DNA of 64,000 bases from an uncultured Clostridia bacterium (GTDB taxonomy: Bacteria; Bacillota; Clostridia; Christensenellales; UBA3700), in NCBI GenBank assembly GCA_947037025.1, contig CAMQSU010000002.1:1-64000 (forward strand), read 5' to 3'. The position numbers and the translations under genes are program-made. The notes under the pieces were generated by a model that did not search any database, had not been told where the DNA came from, and saw nothing but the letters and a program-made list of their open reading frames with translations. This document shows positions 16,765 through 25,430 of the stretch, in pieces; the stretch's first letter is position 1, and every line of letters starts with the position of its first letter.

Positions 16765-19065
16765 ATGAAGTATAAGGATTATAAACCCGTTTGGAGAACT
16801 AGTGTTAATGAGCGTAACAGCTATCGTACGCTTTTTCGCTGGGGTAATCCGAATTATAGAAGTGAGCCGTCAGAAGAATTTTACGAGTTTATTAAGGAAA
16901 GGCTTTGCCTAACTAATGAAGATTTTATGCTTCAGTCTAAAGTCGGAGATAACTTAATAACTATAGATATCAAGTCAGCTTTATCTAAGGCGGACATTAA
17001 AGAGTTTACGGATATCGTTGGTAAAGTTAATGTCGGCATAGATACCTTATCAAGAGTCAAATCCACTTATGCTAAGGGCGTGCTTGATAGCATGCGCTTG
17101 CGTTCGGAAATTATTGAAAATGTACCTGATATTGTGCTGTCACCTAGTTCGGAAGAACAAATTACTATGATTTTAAAGTATTGTAACAGACATAGTATCC
17201 CTGTATATTCTGCAGGCGGTAACACTAACACTACAAGATCAAATGAGTCATATAAGGGCGGCGTGAAAATTGACTTTAAGCGTAACTATAACAAGGTTAT
17301 TTCATTTAGTGAAATTGATCAAACTGTTACGGTAATGCCCGGTATCACAGGTCCACAACTAGAAAATATTCTTAACAATGCTAATGATTATTTTACTAAC
17401 GTATCAGGTCGGTTCACTTGCGGGCATTTTCCTGAGTCTTTCGAGTTTTCTACTGTTGGTGGATGGGTTTCTACTCGTAGTATTGGTCAAGCAAGCCTTA
17501 GATATGGCGGAGTAGACGATATTTTAATTTCTGCAAAGTATTTAACGCCAAAAGGGATTGTTGATACAAGCACTTGTAACCGAAATGTAGGTATGCCATC
17601 ATTTGACGAAATTATGATGGGTAGCGATGGTAACTATGCATTACTGCTTAGCTGCACTCTAAAGGTTAGAAAATATACGTACGATAACAAAAAGTTTTTT
17701 GCATACATTATGAGTGATTGGGATACGGCTGTTAGGTGCGTTAGGGAAATTGTTCAGCGTGAGAGTGGTCTGCCAAGCGTGCTAAAATTGTGCGATGTTG
17801 ATAGTACGGAGCTTATGGTTCGCATGAGTAAGTTGGTTAATAAAGGACCAATTGCTAGTGTTCTTGAAAGGTTTGGTAGTGCTAGAGGTACTAGATGTAT
17901 GGTGCTAGGTTATAGCGAGGGCGAGAAGTTTTTTAGTGGATACGTTAAAAGAAGTGTTTCTCGTGTTTGTCAGCGTTTCGGTGCTTATACTGCCACTGGT
18001 AGGCTAAGCAAAAAATGGGAAAAAGTTAGATTTAATAATGCATATATTCGTGATATTTTGCAAGATTATGATATTATTATGGACGAAATTACTAGTTATG
18101 TTTCTTGGTCAAGTATGCAGGAAGTTTATTTGATCGTTAAAGAATTCTTTAACGATATTGATGTTTTAAGTATGATTCAGTTATATGATATTTCTGCACA
18201 AGGTGCTATGATGTCATTGACTTATATGAACAGGTTTAAGAGTATGGAAGAATATACTGCTTTCCATGGCGAAGTTTTAGATATGCTGCTTATGGCTGGT
18301 GCTAAAAGTCCGCAGTCACATTCAGTTGGTCAAACTAGCAATGAAACTGTCAATAATCTTCCGGAAATTTATGTGTCTACATTAAAGGCAATTAAAAGAC
18401 ATTTAGATCCTAAAGGCATTCTTAATCCAATTTCTTTTAAGCATAACGATGTTAGAAAAGACACGTATGCAGATGTTGATAGGCATGCTGTCAGTTTAGA
18501 AGAAAGACGGAAGGAGGAAAAGAATTTAGAAAAGACGGCAAAAGAAATAAAAGTTAGTAAAAATAAGAAGACCACGGAAAAGGCTACTAAGAATGAAAAG
18601 ATTTCAGTAGCAAATAAAGTTGTAAAGGGTGGTAAATCTAATAAAGATTTGGTTGATACTCATTCAGCAGAAGAGATTAACACACCAATTAAAACTGAAA
18701 TTATCATAAACAAAAAGCAAGCTGCTGATGAGGCAAATGTGGCTGAAGTTGCTGGGTTTGTGCAAGTAGTGGACTTGGATTTATCTGATAATGCTGCTCA
18801 AAACGATAATATAAAAGAAGAAAAATTCGATAATGTAGATGAAGCTGAAGTTGTTGATGTAGAGGCAGCTGAAGTTGATAATGCAAAAGCAGATGAAGTT
18901 ATTAATTTAGAAGAATATAAAATTGATAACGAAGAAGAAGTAATTGATGTTACTGAAGAAGCAAATATTGAAGCTACAGCAGAAGTTCATGATGTTGATT
19001 TGCAGATATCAGTAGATGGTTCAACTAACATTGAAGAAACGCTACTGGATACGGAAAATAAATAA
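16765..19065 (+). CDS. Alkyldihydroxyacetonephosphate-synthase-like FAD-binding protein with long acidic tail
   Basis: 766 residues. The N-terminal half is a PCMH-type FAD domain: PDIVLSPSSEEQITMIL near 121, AGGNTNTTRSN near 150, and GHFPESFEFSTVGGWVSTRS (220-239), which closely recalls the alkyl-DHAP synthase signature; YLTPKGIVDT follows. The cap domain ends in HLDPKGILNPISF near 550. In the animal enzyme an SHHHGVGK-type stretch carries catalytic His residues; here it reads PQSHSVGQ, so only one His remains and chemistry may differ. From about residue 565 a 200-residue Lys-rich then Glu/Asp/Val-rich low-complexity tail is added, absent from known enzymes. Co-transcribed with the FGGY kinase. 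Alkyl-DHAP synthase would imply ether lipids; a generic FAD oxidase is the alternative. Confidence 0.8.
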   Translation: MKYKDYKPVWRTSVNERNSYRTLFRWGNPNYRSEPSEEFYEFIKERLCLTNEDFMLQSKVGDNLITIDIKSALSKADIKEFTDIVGKVNVGIDTLSRVKSTYAKGVLDSMRLRSEIIENVPDIVLSPSSEEQITMILKYCNRHSIPVYSAGGNTNTTRSNESYKGGVKIDFKRNYNKVISFSEIDQTVTVMPGITGPQLENILNNANDYFTNVSGRFTCGHFPESFEFSTVGGWVSTRSIGQASLRYGGVDDILISAKYLTPKGIVDTSTCNRNVGMPSFDEIMMGSDGNYALLLSCTLKVRKYTYDNKKFFAYIMSDWDTAVRCVREIVQRESGLPSVLKLCDVDSTELMVRMSKLVNKGPIASVLERFGSARGTRCMVLGYSEGEKFFSGYVKRSVSRVCQRFGAYTATGRLSKKWEKVRFNNAYIRDILQDYDIIMDEITSYVSWSSMQEVYLIVKEFFNDIDVLSMIQLYDISAQGAMMSLTYMNRFKSMEEYTAFHGEVLDMLLMAGAKSPQSHSVGQTSNETVNNLPEIYVSTLKAIKRHLDPKGILNPISFKHNDVRKDTYADVDRHAVSLEERRKEEKNLEKTAKEIKVSKNKKTTEKATKNEKISVANKVVKGGKSNKDLVDTHSAEEINTPIKTEIIINKKQAADEANVAEVAGFVQVVDLDLSDNAAQNDNIKEEKFDNVDEAEVVDVEAAEVDNAKADEVINLEEYKIDNEEEVIDVTEEANIEATAEVHDVDLQISVDGSTNIEETLLDTENK

Positions 19066-19133
19066 TGTTGCTAATTTAATTAAAATTTAAGTATAGATTT
19101 GCATTAATTGCAATGAATACAATTGTTATTAAT

Positions 19134-19175
19134 AAAAAAACCGCTTATGCAAGGAGTTGCATAAGCGGTTTTTTT
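19134..19175 (+). terminator. Strong terminator closing the kinase/flavoenzyme operon
   Basis: A run of As plus CCGCTTATGCAA (19134-19152) pairs perfectly with TTGCATAAGCGG plus Ts (19157-19175) around GGAG. Confidence 0.93.
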
Positions 19176-19592
19176 AGTGCTCAAAATAGTATAATTCAAT
19201 ATATTATGTGTTTTTGTTAGCGTTTTTATAATGCATATAAACATGTTAAATGACAAAGTAATGGTAAATATTGTCATAAAACATTAAGCAGTGAGATTTC
19301 TAATATATAATATACATAAGGTATTAAGCGGTTATATGTATTAGTTTGCATAGGGTTGAAGGCTGCAGGTAGGTGCATAGTGCGTAGTATTTTGTAAAAT
19401 GTTATTTATTGAATAAATTCAATAAATAACTAGTTTTTAGAAATAATATTTCATAAACTGAATAAATATGACATATTTCGACAAAAATTACCGCTAAATG
19501 CACCGATTTTATATTGCTTATGTTGACTTTTAGTTGAAATAAGCAATATAATTTAGTATCAAATCAAAAATAATAAAATCATTGGAGGATAT
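19176..19592 (+). other. Left boundary region of the virion cluster, with a perfect 30-bp palindrome
   Basis: About 415 bases without a gene. GTTATTTATTGAAT (19401-19414) is the exact reverse complement of 19417-19430, separated by AA. No direct repeat pairing this region with the right end at about 31.5-33.1 kb was found by eye, so attachment sites are not shown. Confidence 0.6.
19509..19552 (+). promoter_or_regulatory. Promoter embedded in a 13-bp dyad (operator-like)
   Basis: TTATATTGCTTAT (19509-19521) and ATAAGCAATATAA (19539-19551) are perfect inverted repeats 17 bases apart. TTGACT (19523-19528) lies between the arms, and TATAAT (19547-19552), 18 bases on, overlaps the right arm. A dimeric regulator bound here would block the promoter of the sigma-like gene. 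Confidence 0.65.
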
Positions 19593-20165
19593 ATGGATAA
19601 GTATTTATGGCAAAAAACATTGTTAGAGCTATATGGGGGATATAAAACATGTATTGCAACTTGCGACAATAAATTAACAAGATTGGTTAGAAATGCTTTT
19701 GGTAATAGCAATTCTACTTTTGACCAACTTGACGATATGCGTGTAGTTGTTCTTAGAAAAAAACACTGTCAATTTGCAAAGGCGATTATAGAAAAGTCAA
19801 TCAATAATATAAAACCAGCAGAGCAAAGTGTGCTTTACTGGAGGTATATGAGAGGTACGCAGTTTCAAGATATAGCAGATAAGCTGAACTTGCCAATTAG
19901 GCAAGTATTTAGAAGATATGACAAAGAATTGGCTTTTTTTGCATCAAGACTTGCTGTTGAAGGATATAGTACGGAGCGTATAGAAGCTGAATTTGGTAGT
20001 GATGATTATTTTAATATTGCCTACGAAAAGGTTTGTCTAAAGAGAGCAAATGTAGCGAAGAAACCTATTGTATCGTGTTTAATATCTCTAGAAAATGCTA
20101 GTGATAGTATTATTAAAAAGAATAGAAATAGAATTAGCAGTGACAATATTCTACTGGATATATAG
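19593..20165 (+). CDS. Sigma-70 region-4-like/HTH regulator of the virion cluster
   Basis: 190 residues. The centre reads IKPAEQSVLYWRYMRGTQFQDIADKLNLPIRQVFRRYDKELAF (residues about 75-117), which has the layout of sigma-70 region 4: helix, ALRYxxG-like turn, DIAxKLxLP helix-turn-helix, recognition helix. No sigma region 2 is evident, so it resembles small phage late-gene activators more than a complete sigma factor. Good ribosome binding site (TTGGAGGA). It is the first gene of the cluster and has its own operator-like promoter. The HTH is a confident reading, the late-activator role an inference. Confidence 0.6.
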   Translation: MDKYLWQKTLLELYGGYKTCIATCDNKLTRLVRNAFGNSNSTFDQLDDMRVVVLRKKHCQFAKAIIEKSINNIKPAEQSVLYWRYMRGTQFQDIADKLNLPIRQVFRRYDKELAFFASRLAVEGYSTERIEAEFGSDDYFNIAYEKVCLKRANVAKKPIVSCLISLENASDSIIKKNRNRISSDNILLDI

Positions 20166-20173
20166 TCGGCAAT

Positions 20174-20968
20174 TTATACTTCATAGAAGTCATCTCTTGA
20201 TGGCTTCTTTTTGCCCGTCGGCTTATATATTAGGAATACTATTAATACAGCAAGCAAACATAAAAGTGTTATTAAAACTATTCTTACTACATTTGCATTG
20301 TCGACTTCTGGCACTGGAACATCTGGATTTAGGTCTGCGTCTGGTAGTATAGGTGACATATCAGGGTCTATCGGGTTTGGGTTTTTATCTACAAACACTG
20401 TGGGGGTATACTCGGCTGTGCTTACAAATCCAATACGCGGCAAATCTTCTACAGTTCTTACAAACATATAATCAGTGATTTCCGCATAGGCTACAAATTT
20501 TAACTTAATTTCGGTGCTAATAGGTCCGCCAGTTTTATCGTATTCATATAGCTTTGTATATATTCCATTAGAGGATAAGCCTGTTTTAGAGGATAAACTT
20601 TCATTAAATATAAAGTGTGGATTGGTAGTGCTAGAAATAGTTTTTTTGCTCAAAGATGAGCTGTCGACTTTGCCTTCTACACCGTTATAAGTTACATATT
20701 TATAAATTACTCCATCTTTTTCCATGTCAGGTTTATCAGTCGATTTTACGTAAAATGTGTCGGGGATTTTAATTTCACCTTCTATGCCTTCAGTAGTAAT
20801 TTCCATTACCGCTGGTTGCTTTACAAGATAATATCCTTCAGTTTCTGCGAAGCAAACATCGATATTAAACTGAATTAATATAATGCTAATTATTAGCATC
20901 GCTATTATGAATCCGGCGCTTATTTGTGGTTTGCTTGCTTTTAATAGTTTGTTGCTTAGTGTTATCAT
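20174..20968 (-). CDS. Secreted, C-terminally anchored surface protein with SH3-like segments
   Basis: 264 residues: a signal or anchor segment (about 18-40, ending CFAETEG), two beta-rich stretches resembling bacterial SH3 modules (about 43-110 and 130-190; TFYVKSTDKPD, IYTKLYEYDKTGGP), a Pro/Asp-rich spacer (195-222), a TM helix (about 226-247) and a short basic cytoplasmic tail ending DDFYEV. The same order (signal, extracellular part, SH3-like modules, TM, short tail) occurs in the 834-residue protein at 50180-52684. It is convergent with the sigma-like gene (eight-base gap) and on the opposite strand from the virion genes, so it may be a cargo gene. Function unknown. Confidence 0.6.
   Translation of the reverse strand: MITLSNKLLKASKPQISAGFIIAMLIISIILIQFNIDVCFAETEGYYLVKQPAVMEITTEGIEGEIKIPDTFYVKSTDKPDMEKDGVIYKYVTYNGVEGKVDSSSLSKKTISSTTNPHFIFNESLSSKTGLSSNGIYTKLYEYDKTGGPISTEIKLKFVAYAEITDYMFVRTVEDLPRIGFVSTAEYTPTVFVDKNPNPIDPDMSPILPDADLNPDVPVPEVDNANVVRIVLITLLCLLAVLIVFLIYKPTGKKKPSRDDFYEV
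20186..20212 (+). terminator. Terminator of the regulator gene, located inside the opposing gene
   Basis: GAAGTCATC (20186-20194) pairs with GATGGCTTC (20199-20207) with one wobble around TCTT, then five Ts. On the other strand these bases encode the C-terminal residues of the reverse gene. Confidence 0.7.
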
Positions 20969-21184
20969 AATTCTCCTGTTTTTATATCGTTAGTATATAT
21001 TAATATATCAAGTTGGGCAGATATTTGCCTTCCAATTCATGTAGTTAGATTTGCTATTATTAAGTTTTTTGTCATAACCATATTGCTATTAGCTAAAGTT
21101 GTGGGAAAATGATTGTATCAGCAGCATTATCAATATTTGAGATGGTGCTGTATATTTAAAATAATTTTTGTGGGGGTGTTTGCC

Positions 21185-22606
21185 GTGTCTAAGGTCATAT
21201 TGCATAAGCTAATTAAACTGGAAAAAGAACAGACAAGGCGTGCTAGCATTAACAAATTGCTTACTTACAATACCGGCGATATTGTGCATGATAAACAGCT
21301 TGCTTTTCATAAATGCAATAAGCGTAATCGTTGGGTGTTTGGCGGAAATCGGAGTGGTAAAACTGAATGTGGCGCTGTGGAAGTTGTCTGGTGGGCTAGG
21401 GGAAATCATCCTTATAGAGAAAACCGATCAAATACCTGTGGCTGGGTTGTTTCATTATCTTATGAGGTGCAGCGCGATGTTGCCCAAGCTAAGATTTTGA
21501 ATTATCTCAATCCTGAGTGGATTAGTGATATAGTAATGCAGCAAGGTCGAAAAGGTGCACCTGAGTATGGAATAATTGACCATATTGTCATTAAAAATAT
21601 TTATGGTGGACTTAGTAAAATAGGATTTAAAAGCTGCGATCAAGGTAGAGAAAAGTTTCAAGGTGCATCGCTTGACTATGTTTGGTTTGATGAAGAGCCG
21701 CCATTTGATATTTATGAGGAATGTAGAATGCGTGTGCTTGATAGGGCTGGCGATGTTTGGGGGACGATGACTCCGCTTAAGGGTTTGACATGGGTATATG
21801 ATGAAATTTATCTAAACCGAACGGAAAATCCTGAAGTTTGGCATATCCATATAGAGTGGGCGGATAATCCTTATCTAGATAAAAAAGAGGTTAGTTTGTT
21901 AACTTCTACAATGAGTGGAGAGTCAGTTGATGCTAGAAGGTTTGGGCATTTTCAGTGTGATGTTGGGCTTGTTTATCCGGAATTTGATATGACAGTTCAC
22001 GTAGTTGAACCGTTTTCAGTCCCGTATGAGTGGCAAGATAATATCAGTATTGACCCCGGACTTAACAATCCGCTAGCGTGCTTGTTTTTTGCAGTTGATT
22101 ATGATGGTAATATTTATGTAGTCGGCGAACATTACGAGGCGGGGCGTGATATTGATTATCATTCAGCGAAAATATTTGACCTTGCAGAGTCGCTAGGCTG
22201 GCATAGAGATAATCGAGGTAGGCTAATGGCGATAATCGATAGTGCAGCAACGCAGCATACTCTTGCTTCGGCTAAAAGTGTTGCTGAGCTGTTTTATGAT
22301 AAAGGCATCGTTGTTAATACTAATGTGAATAAAGATATGTTTAGTGGTATTGCTAAAATGAAAGAATATTTGAAAGCAAGGCCGCAGCGAGTTTTTATAT
22401 TCAAAAATTGCAGTAATCTAATTAGAGAGTTAAAATCTTATTGGTGGTCGAAGGGAGATAATCCGAGAAAGGTTGATGATCACACTTTGGATGCAATGCG
22501 TTATTATGTAATGACTAAGCCAAGCGTAGCAGAGGGCAAAATTCGTGAGGTTAGCGAAATTGAAAAAGATAAAGTGCGACTAATGCGTAAGCAGCGTGCA
22601 AGATAA
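21185..22606 (+). CDS. Phage terminase large subunit (TerL)
   Basis: 473 residues from GTG 21185, eight bases after GGGGG; the open frame upstream to 21113 has no ribosome binding site. ATPase domain: Walker A FGGNRSGKT near residue 50, Walker B LDYVWFDEEPP near 165 with the catalytic Glu pair, and the coupling motif TPLKG near 196. RNase-H-like nuclease domain: SIDPGLNNPLACLFF near 285 and DHTLDAMRYYVM near the C-terminus carry the acidic metal-binding residues. All motor and nuclease motifs look intact. It drives DNA into the prohead through the portal encoded 1.1 kb downstream. First gene of the structural operon. Confidence 0.93.
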   Translation: MSKVILHKLIKLEKEQTRRASINKLLTYNTGDIVHDKQLAFHKCNKRNRWVFGGNRSGKTECGAVEVVWWARGNHPYRENRSNTCGWVVSLSYEVQRDVAQAKILNYLNPEWISDIVMQQGRKGAPEYGIIDHIVIKNIYGGLSKIGFKSCDQGREKFQGASLDYVWFDEEPPFDIYEECRMRVLDRAGDVWGTMTPLKGLTWVYDEIYLNRTENPEVWHIHIEWADNPYLDKKEVSLLTSTMSGESVDARRFGHFQCDVGLVYPEFDMTVHVVEPFSVPYEWQDNISIDPGLNNPLACLFFAVDYDGNIYVVGEHYEAGRDIDYHSAKIFDLAESLGWHRDNRGRLMAIIDSAATQHTLASAKSVAELFYDKGIVVNTNVNKDMFSGIAKMKEYLKARPQRVFIFKNCSNLIRELKSYWWSKGDNPRKVDDHTLDAMRYYVMTKPSVAEGKIREVSEIEKDKVRLMRKQRAR

Positions 22607-22663
22607 TCAAAATATAAAATCAAGAAATTTTAGCATCGTTTATAGGGGGTGTGATTAGTATAA

Positions 22664-23059
22664 ATGGCGAATAATATAATACAAAAGAGTGAAATTAAAA
22701 GTGCTGATAAGGTAGCAAATACTAAAAAAATCACTAAAAAGGTTAAAGTGGTAAATGCAGGAAGGCAGCGAGAAAATGCTAAAGTCGATAGAGATATTGT
22801 ACTTAATACACTTTATAAAAAGGGTGTAGGATACAATACTAAAGAGATTGTTGAGGAGTATGCAAGTGATGAAAAAGGCGGCGAAATGATTAAGCGGAAA
22901 GTAACGAAAAAGCGAGTTCCGCCTGATATATCTGCGTTGAAAACATACCTTGAATATACTAAGGTTGAAAATGAATTTGATAGCATGACAGATACACAAT
23001 TAGAGATAGAGAAAACTAGATTACTAAAACTGCTAAAGGCAGAGGAGGAAAACAAATGA
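22664..23059 (+). CDS. Candidate terminase small subunit (TerS C-terminal-like)
   Basis: 131 residues, strongly basic N-terminus. The second half has the order GVGYNTKEIVEEY, KRKVTKKRVPPDISALKTYL, then SMTDTQLEIEKTRLLKLLK. I recall similar strings in the C-terminal half of small terminase subunits of Bacillota phages, where GY-x-EEY, K-x-VPPD-x-xA and a terminal helix recur. The N-terminal DNA-binding HTH of such proteins is not evident, so this could be a shortened TerS or another head-assembly protein. It overlaps the next gene by four bases (ATGA). Confidence 0.45.
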   Translation: MANNIIQKSEIKSADKVANTKKITKKVKVVNAGRQRENAKVDRDIVLNTLYKKGVGYNTKEIVEEYASDEKGGEMIKRKVTKKRVPPDISALKTYLEYTKVENEFDSMTDTQLEIEKTRLLKLLKAEEENK

Positions 23060-23280
23060 AACTAGAAAAAGTGACTAATAAAGTAAGGTGCGACTTCGGT
23101 TTATGTAGGAAGGACGCGGCTTTTGTTGCAACCGATGATGGTGTAATGCCGCGTAGGAGAATATATTTATGTGCCGATTGCGTAAATGATATTTATAAAT
23201 TGATTGGTGGAGAAATTGTACCTAAAAGCCCGATTAATGTTATTAGCCGTGCAGAAAAAAGAAGAGGAGAGACGCTATGA
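23056..23280 (+). CDS. Small zinc-ribbon-like protein
   Basis: 74 residues with CDFGLC (residues 13-18) and LCADC (about 40-44), two Cys pairs suitable for one zinc ion. Overlaps of four bases with the genes on both sides (ATGA) place it in a tightly coupled terminase-portal string. No family is recognised. Similar tiny zinc proteins are common between terminase and portal genes in phages. Confidence 0.65.
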   Translation: MKLEKVTNKVRCDFGLCRKDAAFVATDDGVMPRRRIYLCADCVNDIYKLIGGEIVPKSPINVISRAEKRRGETL

Positions 23281-25151
23281 AAAATACGGAGTATGTAGAA
23301 GATATTGTAGCAAATCTTTTGCATGAGTTTAGCGAGCTATCAGAGGCAAGGCGACCTATTGAGGCGCAGTGGCGACTTAATATGAACTTTATGAAAGGTA
23401 ATCAATATTGTGAAATTAGTCCGATTGGAGATGTTGAGGATTACGGCAAACAGTACTTCTGGCAGGAGCGAGAAGTCTTTAATCATATCGCCCCAATCAT
23501 TGAAACTAGGCTTGCTAAACTTGGTAGGGTTAAGGCGACAATTAGTGTTAGACCGTATAGTTCTGATGATGCTGATGTCAATGTTGCTAAACTCTCAACT
23601 GGTGTTCTTAGAACAATTAGCGAGGAAAATAATATCGGTGAGCTGATAAATAATAGCAATATTTGGTCGGAAATATGCGGTAGTGTTTTCTATAAAGTCG
23701 TATGGGATGAGGATAAAGGCGTTACTATCGGGCAAAATAAAAGCAAGAAAATAATCAAAGAAGGGGATGTAAATCTTATTGTTTGTCCCCCTCATGAAAT
23801 TTTTCCTGATAAGCTATCAGCTAGTAGTATTGATGAATGCAAGTTTTTAATCCATGCAAAAATATACTCTGTTGAGGATGTGAAGGAAATGTTTGGTATT
23901 GATGTTGACGGTCATGCTTATGATGTATTCTCTATTGATTCTGTTACTAGTGGTGGCGGTCTTGGGTACAGTGCAAGCACTCAACGAATGTCGCAGGTTA
24001 GCCGAGATAATTCTGTATTGGTTCTTGAAAAGTTTGAGCGTCCTACTAATGATTACCCTCAAGGTAGACATGTTTTAGTGGCGGGTGATAAGCTAGTTAG
24101 TGATGGTGAACTGCCGTATGTTACGGAAAAAGATGGTGGAAAAGGCTTGCCATTTGCAAGGAAAGTAGCACTTGATGATATTACTAATTTTTATGGTCAG
24201 AGCGTTATTGAAAGGATAATTCCCCTTCAAAGAGCATACAACGGAGTAAAGAATAAAAAGCATGAATTTATGAATAGAATTGCTATGGGAGTGCTTGCAA
24301 TAGAGGACGGTTCTGTAGATACTGATAACTTAGAAGAAGAAGGATTATCACCCGGCAAAGTGCTTATTTATAGGCAAGGTTGTGCCCCTCCACGTATGCT
24401 GAATATGGGGTCAGTTCCTAATGATTTTCATCAAGAAGAAATAAGACTAGAGTCTGAATTTGTAAGGATATCAGGCGTTTCAGAGTTTATGAGAAATTCA
24501 TCATTGCCGCAAAATGTAACTAGCGGTGTTGCAATTAGTATGATACAAGAGCAAGATGATACAAGGCTTTCAATGTCTGCTGAATCTATAAGAAGTGCAG
24601 TCAAAAGAGTTGGTCAATTGATACTTAGGCTATATAAACAATTTGCAAATAATAACAGGCTAAAGAGAGTTGCCGGCGATAATGGCGATGTTCAAGTAAT
24701 TTATTTTAAGGGATCTGATTTAGCATCAGATGACTTAGTTTTTGATACGGATAATGAGCTAAATGAAACGCCAGCAAGTCGCAGAAGTATGGTATACGAG
24801 CTAATTCGCATGGGAATGTTTCGTGATGATGATGGCAAGATGGACGATAGAACGAGAGTGAAATTGCTTGATATGCTTGGCTTTGGAAACTGGGAAAGTG
24901 CTAGAGATATTGACGAGTGCCATATGATTCGTGCTGAGCGTGAAAATATAGATATTCGTGAAAAAGATATCATGCCAATAGAGTATGACAATCATGAATT
25001 GCATATTGCAGAGCATATAAAAGCTGTGATTTGCGAGAAGTCAGACCTTATGTATATTGAAAGGCTTGACGGTCATATTAAAGCACATCAAATGATGAGT
25101 TTTCATGTTGACAGTATCGCAGCGAGTGTAGATGCTAGTGCTCAAATGTAA
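23277..25151 (+). CDS. Phage portal protein, P22-like
   Basis: 624 residues, a length typical of podovirus (P22-type) portals. An N-terminal stretch AQWRLNMNFMKGNQYC and FNHIAPIIETRLAKLGRVKATISVRP opens the family. The middle shows GSVFYKVVWDE, NLIVCPPHEIFPDKLS, NFYGQSVIERIIPLQRAYNGVKNKKHEFMNR and VTSGVAISMIQEQDDTRLSMS, the region of the portal stem. It forms the dodecameric ring at one vertex for DNA entry and exit. ATGA overlap with the preceding gene. No truncation is visible. Confidence 0.85.
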   Translation: MKNTEYVEDIVANLLHEFSELSEARRPIEAQWRLNMNFMKGNQYCEISPIGDVEDYGKQYFWQEREVFNHIAPIIETRLAKLGRVKATISVRPYSSDDADVNVAKLSTGVLRTISEENNIGELINNSNIWSEICGSVFYKVVWDEDKGVTIGQNKSKKIIKEGDVNLIVCPPHEIFPDKLSASSIDECKFLIHAKIYSVEDVKEMFGIDVDGHAYDVFSIDSVTSGGGLGYSASTQRMSQVSRDNSVLVLEKFERPTNDYPQGRHVLVAGDKLVSDGELPYVTEKDGGKGLPFARKVALDDITNFYGQSVIERIIPLQRAYNGVKNKKHEFMNRIAMGVLAIEDGSVDTDNLEEEGLSPGKVLIYRQGCAPPRMLNMGSVPNDFHQEEIRLESEFVRISGVSEFMRNSSLPQNVTSGVAISMIQEQDDTRLSMSAESIRSAVKRVGQLILRLYKQFANNNRLKRVAGDNGDVQVIYFKGSDLASDDLVFDTDNELNETPASRRSMVYELIRMGMFRDDDGKMDDRTRVKLLDMLGFGNWESARDIDECHMIRAERENIDIREKDIMPIEYDNHELHIAEHIKAVICEKSDLMYIERLDGHIKAHQMMSFHVDSIAASVDASAQM

Positions 25152-25430
25152 TACAATCTGCAAAGATATAAAGTATAATAACAATTGATGCATTATAAAT
25201 CATGGTAATAAAATTAAATAATATTGATATTTACATATAATTTAGTCTGTAAATCAAATATGATATCATAATATCTGTCTATAATTACCATGTTATGTAA
25301 TTCCAAAATATAATATAATAGCTATGTGATTAGTGTGAATATTAAATTATTTATGCAAGCTAATCACTAAATTAAAAAGTATTGTGGCAGGCTATGCAGT
25401 CTGTCATTTTATATAAAACGGAGGTCACAA
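25152..25430 (+). promoter_or_regulatory. Structured leader between portal and capsid genes
   Basis: 279 bases without a gene inside an otherwise packed operon. Contains CATGGTAAT/ATTACCATG (25201-25209 with 25284-25292), GTGATTAG/CTAATCAC around 25327-25372, and a possible promoter TTACCA-N18-TATAAT (25285-25314). The scaffold gene follows with a strong ribosome binding site (CGGAGGT). A separate high-level capsid promoter would make sense but is inferred. Confidence 0.4.
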
